This document shows, piece after piece, positions 36,752 to 45,853 of a stretch of 64,000 nucleotides of DNA. The notes under the pieces are model-generated. The model did no database searches and was not told the origin of the DNA. It worked only from the letters and a program-made list of their open reading frames with translations. Each line of letters begins with the position of its first letter. Position 1 is the stretch's first letter. Source of the stretch: QWHO01 sp021404945 (GTDB lineage: Bacteria; Vulcanimicrobiota; Xenobia; Xenobiales; QWHO01); NCBI GenBank assembly GCA_963169765.1, contig CAUJEN010000114.1, forward strand, positions 62,001 to 126,000, written 5' to 3'. The translations under genes were made by a program, and so were the position numbers.

Positions 36752-36829
36752 GGGCGGCCAGTTCGCACGAAGCTGCGAACGCTCCTGTCGAAAAGGGGCC
36801 GCTGGCTCGGGGGAGAACATCGCCGACCC

Positions 36830-37792
36830 ATGAGCGTCCAAGAGCACCGCCGGCTGCGCGAGCTGGCCAGCATGCATTTTCAATCGCGCTGCCTGCACGA
36901 AGCCTGCGAGCGCGGCCTGTTCAGCGAGCTCGAGCGCTCGCCCGGCTCAGCCGAGGAGCTCGCCCGCCGGTTGCACCTTCATCCTCAGGCTTGCCGCATG
37001 CTGCTCGACGCCCTCACGGCTCTCGCGCTCTTGCAAGAGCGAGAAGGCCTCTACTCCAACGCCCCCATCGCAAGTCGCTACTTGATCGAGGGCACGGCCA
37101 CCGACCAGGGCGAGATGATCGCGATGTACCGCCGCTCGATGGAGCGCTGGGAGAAGCTGGCCGAAGCTCTGCACTGCGGCCACACGCCCGCGCCGCCCTC
37201 CGAGCCCGACCCCCGCTTCATCCACGCCATGCACTGCACGGCCTCGGTGCACGCTCCTCTGGTGGTGGAGGCGGTGCCGCGCAACAATGCCCGCCGGCTG
37301 CTGGACCTGGGGGGAGGTCCTGGCACTTATTCCATTCGCTTCCTGCTGACCTGGCCCGAGGCCGAAGCCCGCATGCTCGATCTGGAGCCGGTGGTGAGTA
37401 TCGCCCAGGAGTATGCCGAAATCGCCGGGGTCAACGAACGCTTCGAGGCGGTGGCTGGAGACTACCTCGAGTCCGAGCTGGGGGATGGCTACGATCTGGT
37501 TCTGCTTTCGAACATCCTGCACTGCAACGCTCCCGAGGGGTGTCAGCGTTTGCTCAAGCGGGCCTTTGCCTGCCTGCGCCCGGGCGGGCGGGTGGTCATC
37601 CACGAGTTCTTGAGAGACGGCTCTCTCTGGCCGGCCGTTTTTGCGCTCCATATGCTGCTCTCGACGCCGGGTGGGGACACCTACTCCGAGTCCACGCTGA
37701 AGGGTTGGCTGCACGAGGCGGGGTTTGGCGAGCCGGTGGTCAGCAGGTTGGAGGGCACTCCCAGCTCGGTGCTCGTGGCCGCGAGGAGCTGA
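36830..37792 (+). CDS. SAM-dependent O-methyltransferase, family 2 type
   Basis: 320 residues. The first 90 residues form a winged-helix dimerisation domain (SAEELARRLHLHPQACRMLLDALTALALL). A Rossmann domain follows with the SAM-binding DLGGGPGTYS at 159-168, and later LSNILHCN and LRPGGRVVIHEF. This is the architecture of plant/bacterial O-methyltransferases (hydroxyneurosporene- or acetylserotonin-methyltransferase-like). The substrate is unknown and the neighbours give no clue. The start ATG 36830 is the first after guaA; GGGGAG lies about 15 bases upstream, rather far. Confidence 0.85.
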   Translation: MSVQEHRRLRELASMHFQSRCLHEACERGLFSELERSPGSAEELARRLHLHPQACRMLLDALTALALLQEREGLYSNAPIASRYLIEGTATDQGEMIAMYRRSMERWEKLAEALHCGHTPAPPSEPDPRFIHAMHCTASVHAPLVVEAVPRNNARRLLDLGGGPGTYSIRFLLTWPEAEARMLDLEPVVSIAQEYAEIAGVNERFEAVAGDYLESELGDGYDLVLLSNILHCNAPEGCQRLLKRAFACLRPGGRVVIHEFLRDGSLWPAVFALHMLLSTPGGDTYSESTLKGWLHEAGFGEPVVSRLEGTPSSVLVAARS

Positions 37793-37831
37793 TGCCCCGT
37801 GCTTGCAAGGAATTCAAGAACATCCGGGGTA

Positions 37832-37860
37832 TTGTCAGTTTTGTTAACAAGTTGTATCCT
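37832..37860 (+). promoter_or_regulatory. sigma-70 type promoter for the zinc-ribbon gene
   Basis: TTGTCA (37832-37837), a 17-base spacer and TATCCT (37855-37860). About 140 bases of leader follow before the ATG at 38004. Nothing else is seen in the 211-base spacer. Confidence 0.5.
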
Positions 37861-38003
37861 GTAGGCAAGGCACTGCTCGGTCAATGACTCCTGGGTTCCG
37901 CGTTCGGGGCGCGAGGTCAGCGGAGAGTGAGTAGCCCGGGGTGGTCGAGCTCCAATCGAATTCACCCCGAGAAGACGCTATTGTAAGGAGTCGTTGTTTT
38001 CCC

Positions 38004-38417
38004 ATGTCGTTCACGGACAAAACCCTCACCTGTCGCGATTGCGGCGCCAGTTTCACCTTCACGGCCAGCGAGCAGGAGTTCTATTCCTCCAAAGGCTTCT
38101 CCAACGAGCCTGGCCGCTGCCCTCCCTGCCGCACCGCCCGTAAGCGCGCCAAAGACGGCGGCAGTGGCGGCGGAGGCGGCTTCGGTGGCGGAGGCTTCGG
38201 TGGCGGAGGCAGCTTTGGTGGCGGAGGCGGCGGCTACGAGCGGCGCGACCGCCAGCTGTTCAGCGTGGTCTGCGCCGAGTGCGGCAAGCAGACCGAGGTG
38301 CCCTTCCAGCCTCGTGGCGACCGGCCGGTCTACTGCTCGGACTGCTTCCAGTCTCAGCGCGGTGGCGGTGGCGGTGGACGCGGTGGCGGCGGAGGAGGCC
38401 GTAGCGGCCGCTGGTAG
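38004..38417 (+). CDS. zinc-ribbon protein with glycine-rich linker
   Basis: 137 residues. An N-terminal zinc ribbon (CRDCGASF ... CPPC, with the family phrase EQEFYSSKGFSNEPGRC) is followed by a low-complexity GGGGGFGGG linker. A second ribbon CAECGKQTEVPFQP...RPVYCSDCF and an RGG-like tail end the protein. Close relatives in Chloroflexota, cyanobacteria and others are small, abundant and thought to bind nucleic acid. ATG 38004 begins the conserved MSFTDKTLTCRDCG; AAGGAG lies 13 bases upstream, a little far. Confidence 0.85.
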   Translation: MSFTDKTLTCRDCGASFTFTASEQEFYSSKGFSNEPGRCPPCRTARKRAKDGGSGGGGGFGGGGFGGGGSFGGGGGGYERRDRQLFSVVCAECGKQTEVPFQPRGDRPVYCSDCFQSQRGGGGGGRGGGGGGRSGRW

Positions 38418-38493
38418 GCAGGTGGATCCACTCCGTTCCTCTTCCCCTCAACTGAGAACCGGCTTCCCCCCAACTGCGTCGGTCGCGAGGGGC

Positions 38494-39093
38494 ATGCCGT
38501 CCCCGGCCGATGGTCTTTCAACCCGTGAGACGGGCTGGGCACCCACCCGCCCTGCATTCGCATCGGGCCCCGGGCGCTGGCTGGGGCGCACGGCCCGGTT
38601 GGCCACTCTGGTCCTGGCGGCCACGCTGATGGTCGGGCCTCCGGCTCACGCTTTTACGGCCGCACCCGCCGAGCAGGCTACACAGACCGAGCAGGTCGAG
38701 CGCGCCTCTCGCCTGGGGGTCAGCCAGGAGATGGTGGGCAGGCTGCTCGAGAACCGGCCTCTGGCGGATACGCTGCAGACGCTGCCCGACACGCTGGCGA
38801 GCCGTTACAAGGAGCTGAACGCGAACCAGCGCAAAGTCATGGGCGAGTTGCTGGAGGGTCGGACTGCCTTCGTCAGTCATCGGGGAGCCTTCATCAGCGG
38901 CCGGGCCGCCGGCATGGACGCCTTCCCCAGGATGAAGGGCCGGCTCGATGATCTGGTCGAGTCAGGCAAGTTGACTCGGGCCGAGGCCGACTTCATGAAG
39001 TCGGCTCTGGATCAGATGAAGACCCTCACACCCCGTCAGCGCGAGGCCATCGCCGACTTCATCGAGCTCGAGCGGGCGCTGACCGGTCGCTGA
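38494..39093 (+). CDS. exported or membrane-anchored protein, unknown family
   Basis: 199 residues. About 34 polar residues precede a hydrophobic segment (LATLVLAATLMVG) ending in AHA, fitting a signal peptide with a long n-region or a single anchor. The mature part is helical, with a repeated idea of ...ELNANQRKVMGELLEG... and LTPRQREAIADFIELERAL. No family recognised. A frame open far upstream overlaps the zinc-ribbon gene and is rejected. Two hairpins follow (CATCCTG/CAGGATG at 39101-39119 and GCGTTCT/AGAACGC at 39142-39162), neither with a T-run. Confidence 0.6.
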   Translation: MPSPADGLSTRETGWAPTRPAFASGPGRWLGRTARLATLVLAATLMVGPPAHAFTAAPAEQATQTEQVERASRLGVSQEMVGRLLENRPLADTLQTLPDTLASRYKELNANQRKVMGELLEGRTAFVSHRGAFISGRAAGMDAFPRMKGRLDDLVESGKLTRAEADFMKSALDQMKTLTPRQREAIADFIELERALTGR

Positions 39094-39185
39094 GAGGCCA
39101 CATCCTGCAGGACAGGATGGTCGCTCGGCGTCAGGTCGAGCGCGTTCTCATCCTTAGAACGCTCAAGCCATCTCTCTAAAGTGAA

Positions 39186-39264
39186 GTGCTGAAGGTTTTG
39201 CAGTAAATCGCGCCGACAGACTTGTGTGGAGGCGCCCCCGAAGGATAGGCAAAACCTTCAGCAC
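39186..39264. repeat. 79-base element with perfect 16-bp inverted ends
   Basis: GTGCTGAAGGTTTTGC (39186-39201) and its exact complement (39249-39264) flank a 47-base centre. The centre contains a second, nested inverted repeat GCGCC/GGCGC (39210-39214 and 39231-39235). It lies in a 311-base gap without genes, just before the TPR/PglZ unit. It could be a small non-autonomous mobile element, a fold-back RNA, or an end of a transferred island. No flanking target duplication is evident. Confidence 0.65.
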
Positions 39265-39404
39265 GTAACGCTCAACACAATAGTAATTCAAAGTGTGGTG
39301 GAATTTCAGGCGATCAGCCTGTCAGTTTTCAGCGAGGCAGTACCGTCCGGCCGTCAGTCTCCCGCTCAGCAGGGAACCCTACGCCCGAACGCCAATCGTC
39401 CCAT

Positions 39405-40445
39405 GTGACGACGCTCCCCGTCGACTACCGCGAGCGGATGCAATCCATCTTCTATCTTAAGCAGCAGGGCCGGCTCCAGGAAGCGCTGGATCAGGCCGAC
39501 CGGCTCGTGGACGAGGAGGTGGACACGCCCGATCTGGCCGTCGAGCGGGCCGACACGCTGGCGCGGCTGGGCCGCCCGGATCAAGCACTTGGCCAGCTTG
39601 AGACTGCTAGCATGAAGTTCCCGCGCTTCTCCCCGTACGGGCGCGCCCTGCACGGGGGACTCCTGCAGCACGCGCGGCGCCTGGATGAGGCGCGCCAGGT
39701 GTTCGAGCAGCTCGCCGAAGAGCCGACGGTCTCTCTGGCAGTCGCGAAGCGTGTCGCCGACTTCATCGACGAGCATGGTGACCGAAGTCGCATTCCCCGC
39801 TTGCTGGAGCGCTGGGCCAGCGAAACGGCCGACTGGTACCGCCTGCGCGGCCGCTATTCTCCGGAGCTTCTCAAGCAAGGTCTGGAGCGTTTTCCTGACC
39901 ACGAAGCGCTCTTCGAGGATTACGTAGTCGAGCGCATCAAGCAAGAGCCGCCCGAAACCGTGGCCGAGGAGCTCGAGTCCCTGCTCTCACTCAAAGACCA
40001 CGCCAGGAGCCTGCGATTGCGGGAGCGGCTGGCGCAAAGCCTGCGGAAGCTGGGCGAGCCCGCGCGCGCCCTCGAGCTGCTTCTTGAGTGTGTCCGGCGC
40101 GCGCCTGCGAACGGCTACTATGTGGCCAACGCCGGCTATGTCTACAGTGAGCTGGGTCAGACGGACAGGGCGCTCGACTTCCTCGAGCGCGCTATCGATC
40201 TGCGCGGAGACGACCGCTACGCCGTGAACGCTTACGTCAAGGCTTGCCGCGACGCGGGCCAATCCTCTCGCGCAGTCGAATTCCTACAGGATCGTCCCGT
40301 CGAGAACCGGGCTGCCCTCGCTGGATTCCTGACCGCCTGCCGGGACGCCGGAGAGCGCGAGCGCGCCCGCTCCTACATCGCCGAGCGGGCTTCTGGCAAC
40401 CGGGCGCTCTGGGGAGCGTACGCCCGGGTCTTCAAGAAGTCCTGA
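39405..40445 (+). CDS. TPR-repeat protein coupled to the PglZ-fusion gene
   Basis: 346 residues from GTG 39405 (ATG 39438 is an alternative; neither has a clear ribosome site). Helical repeats with TPR spacing run through the protein (GRLQEALDQADRL, GRPDQALGQLETA, LGEPARALELLLECVRRAP, LGQTDRALDFLERAIDLRGDD). It has no signal peptide or membrane segment, so it is cytoplasmic. Its TGA overlaps the ATG of the next gene (TGATG), implying coupled translation and a shared complex. TPR proteins often act as adaptors; here it is likely the partner of the large ATPase/PglZ protein, a role I infer only from coupling. Confidence 0.8.
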   Translation: MTTLPVDYRERMQSIFYLKQQGRLQEALDQADRLVDEEVDTPDLAVERADTLARLGRPDQALGQLETASMKFPRFSPYGRALHGGLLQHARRLDEARQVFEQLAEEPTVSLAVAKRVADFIDEHGDRSRIPRLLERWASETADWYRLRGRYSPELLKQGLERFPDHEALFEDYVVERIKQEPPETVAEELESLLSLKDHARSLRLRERLAQSLRKLGEPARALELLLECVRRAPANGYYVANAGYVYSELGQTDRALDFLERAIDLRGDDRYAVNAYVKACRDAGQSSRAVEFLQDRPVENRAALAGFLTACRDAGERERARSYIAERASGNRALWGAYARVFKKS

Positions 40446-43400
40446 TGTCTCGCAAACCCGCGGCTGTGCAAAACATCGGGGACCTGATCGAGGTCCCCCC
40501 CATCCGCACCGTCATCCAGCTCGTGGACGCGCAGAAAGCCGAGCTCCGCGACGAGCTGCTCGGGACCTTCGTGTTCACGCAGGAGATCCAGGCGTTCCTG
40601 GGCCGCTTGCTGCCGGCGCTTGAGGCTCCCACCGGGCTGGGAGCCTTCCTCAAAGGCCACTACGGCAGCGGAAAGTCGCATTGCCTGACGTTCCTCCAGC
40701 GCCTCCTGGAGGGCGACCCCATGGCGTGCCTTCCTGATGGGCTCGCGCTGCAGGAGCGCTCCTGGCTGGTGGTACCCATTCCGCTCACCGCCTACAACAA
40801 TCGCACCTCGCTCGAGAGCATCGTGATGGGGAACCTCGAGGAGGGGCTCAAGGCGGCCACCGGCACTCGTCCGGTGCTGGCCGACCGCACCCGCCTGCTC
40901 GAGAACTTCCGCCGTCTCATTCTGCCCCACTACCCCCAGCCCGGGTGGGAGGAGCTGGACGAGGAAGCGCAGGCCCGCGCGGCTCTCGAGCTTTTGCGAA
41001 GCCTCCCGGAGAACCCGCTGCAACTGAGCTTCGACCGCCGCCAGACGATGGCGCGCCTGCAGGAGCACCTGGGAAACAGGGGAGTGGTCCTGCTCCTGGA
41101 CGAGCTTTCCGAGTTCCTGCGCTCCAAGGGGAACAGCGCCGGTTACCACGAGGACATCCGCTACCTGCAGTTCCTGGGCGAGTGGGCCAGCCAGATGCCC
41201 TTGTGGATTGTGGCCACGCTCCAGCAGTCGCTCGAAGAGAACGGCCACGCCGAGGAGGAAAGTTACCTGCGCATCAAGGAGCGCTTTCCGCTGCGCTTCA
41301 CCCTCTCTGCTCGCCACGTATCGGATCTCGTGGAGGGGCGGCTCATCCGTCGCAAACCCGGCTCCGAAGCCACGATGGAGAAGCTCTGGACGGAGCTCGA
41401 GGAGGCTTATCCCGGCCTCATCACGCGGGAGCGGTTCCTTAAGACCTACCCCGTGCATCCCGCCACCCTGGAGTTGCTGGAAGGCCTCATGCCTCTCTTC
41501 TCGTGCCATCGCGGAGTGGTAGACTTCGTCCACTCGCGACTGGCGGGCAACCCCTTGAAGGGGGAGCCCGGCATCCTGGGCGAGTCTCCTGACCGGCTGC
41601 TCACCGCCGACGCAATCTTCGACCACTTTGAGGAGCGCTTCAGCGAGATCGCCGAGCTGGCTCCCTATCGAGACACCGTCTGGGCCTACCTCAAGAGCGA
41701 GATTCCTCGACTCTTCGAGGAGCTGCGGGCGCGTGAGATGGCCGAGCAGGCGGTCAAAATCTTGATTCTGGCAGAGGCGCGCCAGACCCCCGTGGCGCGT
41801 GACGCGAAGGGGCTCGCGCGGACGATGGCCCGCCGCATCAGCCGCCTTTCCGCGCAGGTCAATGTGGACTACCTGCGCGAGAAGGTGATGGACGTTTTGA
41901 TCGCGCGCTCTTCGTTCGTGGCCCGGCGTGGGGACGAGTATTTCCTGGACCTCGAGGCCAACGTTAACCAGCTCCTGGGTCGACGGTTCCGACAGGCGAG
42001 GCCGGAGCGGATCGCGGACTGGGGGGAGCTCCTGGCCCTGGTCAACCGCTCTGAGCTGCCGCTGGCGGAGCGCGTGGGGCTCCGTCCCGGCACGTTGCGC
42101 TGGGAGAACGCAACTCGCCAGGGGCTCTCGGGCTGGCTGGACGTGGCCCAACTGCCATACCAGGAGTTCGTGCGCATTCTGGCGCGCCTGGAGGAGGAAC
42201 CACTCGATTTCGCCGTGCTGCTCGGCCTTCCCGAGCCCGGCCAGCCGGAAACGGCGCGCGCCCTTCTCGAGCACGCCCGCTCGAGCCGGCAGGGCCCGCT
42301 CTTGTTGTTCTGGCTGCCGGCGGTTCCGGAGCCGGAACTGGTCGAGCTCGCCCTGGACTGGCTGGGTCGCCGCGAGGTTGCGCGCTCTTTGGAGGAGGAA
42401 GGGCAACGCGAGCCCGCCCGCCTCGCGCGGGCCACTCTCGAGCAGGAGGAGCGCCGTCTCGAGCGTGGGCTGGCTGAGCTTTACAGCTCCGGACGCATCC
42501 TGTGGACTGGGGGTGAGGAGAAGGCGCCTCCGGGAGATCCCATGCCCTGGGCGGAAGTGCTGGGTCGGCTCCTTAAGCCGCGGCTCGCCGAGGTGTACCC
42601 TCGCTTTACGAGCGTGGCCCCCTTTACCGACCTCCTGACCCCGAAGGGGCTGGAGAAGCTCTGGAGCGACTTCCTGGAGGAGGGGCGCGCGGTGCGTCCG
42701 GGAACGGCCGACGTCCTCATCGAGACGGTGGCCAGGCCGCTGGGCCTCGTTCAGGAGGCTTCCGACCACTATGCGCTGCGCGTGGATCCGGCCCGGTTTC
42801 CCGTTCAGGCCGAGGTGCTCGACCGGCTGCTGCCCGAGCAGAAGCTCCCCCTCCGGCAGCTCGGCCGGGCTCTGCACAGGGGCCCCTTCGGGCTCTTGCC
42901 GGGCCAGTTCGCCCTGCTGGTCGCAGGGCTGATCCAGGCGGGCCGCGCGACGCCCTACCTGAACGGCCGCGCGACCAGGTTGACCAGCATCGCGGACCTG
43001 ACCAGGCCGCGGATCGACGCCCTGGGCCCGGCCCAGATGCTGGAGGCCGCGCAGCTGGAGCGCTTGCCCGAGCTGGCCTGGCTGTGGCCCGGGGAGAGCC
43101 TCGTTCCGCTGAACCCGGTGCGGCTCCGCGCTCTCTGGGATAGCGCAGTCCTGCGGCTGGCCGACCTGAGCGAATTGGCCGGCGAGGTCCACGCTCTGGC
43201 CGGTCGCACTCCGGCTTGCCCGGCGCTTCCGCTCGAGGAGCTGGCCGCACGGGCCCGGCGCCTGGAGGAGATGTTGTCGGCCGTGGGGCAGCCAGTGGCA
43301 GCCGCGGTGGGCCTGCGCCGGTTGCTCGAGCAGGACGTGGCCGAGTTGCGCCGCTCGGCCCTCGACCTGCCTGCCTGGCGCGACGTGCTCCGCCAACACG

Positions 43401-45295
43401 GGCGAAGCATCGCGGCCGCGTGGCGGCGTTGGGAGAGAGCTCCCGAGGTGCTCGCCGAGCTCGAGGAGGTGGCGCGCGACCCCACCCGTTGGGACGCGCT
43501 CGCGGAGGCGCTGGCCGAGCGTGACGCCGCCCACCGCCAGGCTTACGCCGAGGCTCACAAAGCTTTCTACGCGCAGGACGTGTTTCGGCTGCGGGGCGGT
43601 GTGATGGCTCGGCCCGAGTGGGCTGTGGTCGAGGCCCTGGGAACAGTGCTGGGCCTGGAAGCCCGTCCCAGTGCGGCAACGCTGCGTCACGTATTGCAGG
43701 AGCTTCCTCAGCCCTGTCACCATCGCCTGGACGAAGAGCTCTTATTCGGGGTCCGTTGCGCCTGTGGGTTCGAGCCCGGGCAGGCGCCTCTGGAGGTGGA
43801 GGATCCGCTTCCGCTCGTGCGGCAGGGACTCGCTTCGGCCTGTCGGGCGCTGGCCGAGGCGGACCTGGACGCCTTTCTGCGCAACCTCCGCCAGGTCGGT
43901 CAGGAGAGTCGCGCCCGCCGCCTGGAGGAGATCCTCTCCGCCTGCGTCGAGCTGGCCGCGGAGCCCTCGCTGGAAGGAACCTGGGCCCGCGTGGCGGGGA
44001 CGCTGGCGGGGTTACTGGACGGCCCCACGGTGGAGAGCCTGAGCCGCGCCCTGACGGGCCACGTGCTGGTGGCGCCGCGCCGCCTGGAGGACCTCGTGCG
44101 GCGTCTGCAGGATCAGCGGCTCCCAGTGGCCCGGCTGCGCCAGCTCTTCGAGGAGTGGCTGGAGGCGGGAGCCCTCCGTCCTGACAGCTGGGTGCATGTC
44201 CAGCACGGCGCCGATGCCGAGCGCGGCCTGGGAGCCTGGGTCGCTGCCTGGCTGTCCCAGCACGGCCTGGAGCCAGGTCGCGAGATGCGTCGACGCTTTC
44301 ATCTCGAGGATGTGGGAGAGCCATCGGGGAGCGCTGCCGAGGTGTATCCGCTCCTGGCCGAGGCACTGCCTGTGCAGGCGCTCGACCCGGTGGCCGGGGC
44401 GTTGCAGGAGCGACTGTTCGGGCCGGTATCCCTCAGCCTGTGCAGGTTGGCTCTGGAACGCGCTCTGGCCGACGTCTCCGTGGCGCGCCGATTGCTCGAG
44501 CTTCCGGAGCTGCCCTGGGACCACCTGGAGGTAGCCCGACTGGCCGCGGATGCGCTCTGCGTTGAAGCGTCGGAGGGCTATGCGGTGGTTGCCCGCCGCC
44601 TGCCCTCGTGGGCCCGCGCGCGGCATGTGGATCTCGCGTGCGGCCTCCTGGAACCGTCACTGGAGGCCGCTATCACGGCCCGTCTCGACGAATGTCTTCG
44701 GAAGTGCCAGCTTCCAGGCCTGGCTCTGGCCGACGTCCCCCAGGCGCTCGCGGGCTCTGGCCCGCTGGTTGTGCTGGTGGTGGACGCTCTGCGCTGGGAT
44801 CTCTGGGATCTCATGCGCCCCCTCGTAGAAGCGGAACTGGGGACACCGCTGGCGGAGCAACTGGCCCTCTCCCCGCTGCCTTCGGTGACGCATCAGGCGC
44901 GCGTGGCCCTGCTCGGAGGGGAGGAGGAGGCGCCGGCGGGAAGCGACGGGCTGCTCTTGGGTCGACCCGTGACACTGGTCAAGAACGCTGATGACAAGAA
45001 GTCACGCGCCCGGGTGGAGAGCTTATTGCAGTCGATGCCCCCCGTGCTGATGCTCCACCTTGCGTTCATCGATCGGCGCTGCCACGAGTCCTCGCTGGAG
45101 CTGTGGCCGCTCTACCAGGAACTGCTCGAGGAGGCGCGGGTGCGTCTGGTTCCCCTGCTTCGGAAAGTGCGCCCGGGCTGCCGCGTGTTGTTGCTCGCAG
45201 ATCATGGGTTCCTGGGTGTGGAGGAGGGCGACCGCGCGCACGGCGGCGGGCGGCCTCAGGAGCGAGTGATTCCAGCGGTCGTTTGGGAGCGATGA
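40445..45295 (+). CDS. BrxC/PglY-like ATPase fused to PglZ-type phosphatase domain
   Basis: 1616 residues. The N-terminal ATPase has GDLIEVPPIRTVIQL, Walker A GHYGSGKSH at 71-79 and Walker B VVLLLDELSEF at 214-224, followed by a long helical region. A segment near 1040-1120 (HRQAYAEAHKAFYAQDVF ... CACGFEPG) resembles the DUF6079 part of BrxC/PglY proteins of BREX and Pgl phage-defence systems. The last 180 residues form a PglZ-like alkaline-phosphatase-superfamily domain: VVLVVDALRWDLWD (Asp1447), SVTH (Thr1482) and LLADHGFLG (Asp1586-His1587). In BREX these are separate genes beside a methyltransferase (PglX) and a protease or helicase, none of which is present here. The gene starts at ATG 40445 inside the TPR stop. 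It looks like a reduced, two-gene system, possibly defensive. Confidence 0.8.
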   Translation: MSRKPAAVQNIGDLIEVPPIRTVIQLVDAQKAELRDELLGTFVFTQEIQAFLGRLLPALEAPTGLGAFLKGHYGSGKSHCLTFLQRLLEGDPMACLPDGLALQERSWLVVPIPLTAYNNRTSLESIVMGNLEEGLKAATGTRPVLADRTRLLENFRRLILPHYPQPGWEELDEEAQARAALELLRSLPENPLQLSFDRRQTMARLQEHLGNRGVVLLLDELSEFLRSKGNSAGYHEDIRYLQFLGEWASQMPLWIVATLQQSLEENGHAEEESYLRIKERFPLRFTLSARHVSDLVEGRLIRRKPGSEATMEKLWTELEEAYPGLITRERFLKTYPVHPATLELLEGLMPLFSCHRGVVDFVHSRLAGNPLKGEPGILGESPDRLLTADAIFDHFEERFSEIAELAPYRDTVWAYLKSEIPRLFEELRAREMAEQAVKILILAEARQTPVARDAKGLARTMARRISRLSAQVNVDYLREKVMDVLIARSSFVARRGDEYFLDLEANVNQLLGRRFRQARPERIADWGELLALVNRSELPLAERVGLRPGTLRWENATRQGLSGWLDVAQLPYQEFVRILARLEEEPLDFAVLLGLPEPGQPETARALLEHARSSRQGPLLLFWLPAVPEPELVELALDWLGRREVARSLEEEGQREPARLARATLEQEERRLERGLAELYSSGRILWTGGEEKAPPGDPMPWAEVLGRLLKPRLAEVYPRFTSVAPFTDLLTPKGLEKLWSDFLEEGRAVRPGTADVLIETVARPLGLVQEASDHYALRVDPARFPVQAEVLDRLLPEQKLPLRQLGRALHRGPFGLLPGQFALLVAGLIQAGRATPYLNGRATRLTSIADLTRPRIDALGPAQMLEAAQLERLPELAWLWPGESLVPLNPVRLRALWDSAVLRLADLSELAGEVHALAGRTPACPALPLEELAARARRLEEMLSAVGQPVAAAVGLRRLLEQDVAELRRSALDLPAWRDVLRQHGRSIAAAWRRWERAPEVLAELEEVARDPTRWDALAEALAERDAAHRQAYAEAHKAFYAQDVFRLRGGVMARPEWAVVEALGTVLGLEARPSAATLRHVLQELPQPCHHRLDEELLFGVRCACGFEPGQAPLEVEDPLPLVRQGLASACRALAEADLDAFLRNLRQVGQESRARRLEEILSACVELAAEPSLEGTWARVAGTLAGLLDGPTVESLSRALTGHVLVAPRRLEDLVRRLQDQRLPVARLRQLFEEWLEAGALRPDSWVHVQHGADAERGLGAWVAAWLSQHGLEPGREMRRRFHLEDVGEPSGSAAEVYPLLAEALPVQALDPVAGALQERLFGPVSLSLCRLALERALADVSVARRLLELPELPWDHLEVARLAADALCVEASEGYAVVARRLPSWARARHVDLACGLLEPSLEAAITARLDECLRKCQLPGLALADVPQALAGSGPLVVLVVDALRWDLWDLMRPLVEAELGTPLAEQLALSPLPSVTHQARVALLGGEEEAPAGSDGLLLGRPVTLVKNADDKKSRARVESLLQSMPPVLMLHLAFIDRRCHESSLELWPLYQELLEEARVRLVPLLRKVRPGCRVLLLADHGFLGVEEGDRAHGGGRPQERVIPAVVWER

Positions 45296-45305
45296 GCTCC
45301 CGACG

Positions 45306-45431
45306 GGCAGCTTTGTCCGTGGCCAAAAGGCATTGCTTGTATTTTCGACCGCTTCCGCAGCAGCGAAGCTCATTGCGACCGAGCGGGGTGGAGACTCGCT
45401 GTGGCAAAGACGCTTGCTCAGCCTGACAGCG
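45306..45431 (-). pseudogene. remnant of a SEC-C zinc-motif protein
   Basis: On the minus strand one frame reads LGRNELRCCGSGRKYKQCLL followed by ATDKAARREL. This is clearly related to the SEC-C motif (GRNDPCPCGSGKKYKKCC), but the CPC triplet is broken to RC and the CC pair to CL, so zinc binding is lost. The frame stays open on both sides but shows no other recognisable sequence. Probably a decayed fragment; it overlaps no convincing plus-strand gene. The rest of the 315-base gap shows nothing. Confidence 0.5.
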
Positions 45432-45610
45432 CGGACATGGAGACCTACGGACCAGGGCAATGGGCCACTCGGCTCGTGGACTGACCGACTGTCCCTGGCT
45501 GCCGGGCACCGGGTCGTGACCGCTGGCTTTCACGTTGGTTGGGCACTCTGAGAACGCCCCAGCTCGCGCAGGCTGGCGCAGATCGGGCCTTCGGCCGGCT
45601 GAAAGAAGCC

Positions 45611-45853
45611 CTACTCGCTCTGAGGGCGCTCCAGCTCGCGCAGGCGCTGGCGCAGGTCGTGGACCTCGGCCTCCAGCGCTCGCAGGCGGCGCTCGGTTTC
45701 CTCGCGATAAGCCAGGAACAACCGCTCCAGCGGCGTGGCCGCCTGGACCTGGGGCTCGTGCCCCTCCAGGCGCGCCTGCCGCCCCTCCGAATCGCGCCAG
45801 TGGCGCTCGCTCTCGGCGTCCCACTCTTGACGCAGCTTGCGCAGGTCATCCAT
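45611..45853 (-). CDS. small coiled-coil protein
   Basis: 80 residues, highly charged and helical (RLFLAYREETERRLRALEAE, VHDLRQRLRELERP). Its ATG overlaps the end of the upstream 417-residue gene by 8 bases, which supports it as the last gene of the sugar-transporter operon. No family recognised; it could help its neighbour to oligomerise. Confidence 0.55.
   Translation of the reverse strand: MDDLRKLRQEWDAESERHWRDSEGRQARLEGHEPQVQAATPLERLFLAYREETERRLRALEAEVHDLRQRLRELERPQSE

Noticed and set aside
35222..36829. Upstream extension of the methyltransferase frame, antisense to guaA
   Set aside because: Only the part from 36830 has family motifs; the rest is a shadow of guaA.
39249..39300. Possible integron attC-like site near the fold-back element
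   Set aside because: The paired ends lack the conserved RYYYAAC/GTTRRRY arrangement and no integrase is near.
40373..44366. Large antisense frames (1116 and 549 codons) over the PglZ-fusion gene
   Set aside because: Low-complexity Arg/Pro/Ala sequence typical of shadows; the sense product has clear motifs.
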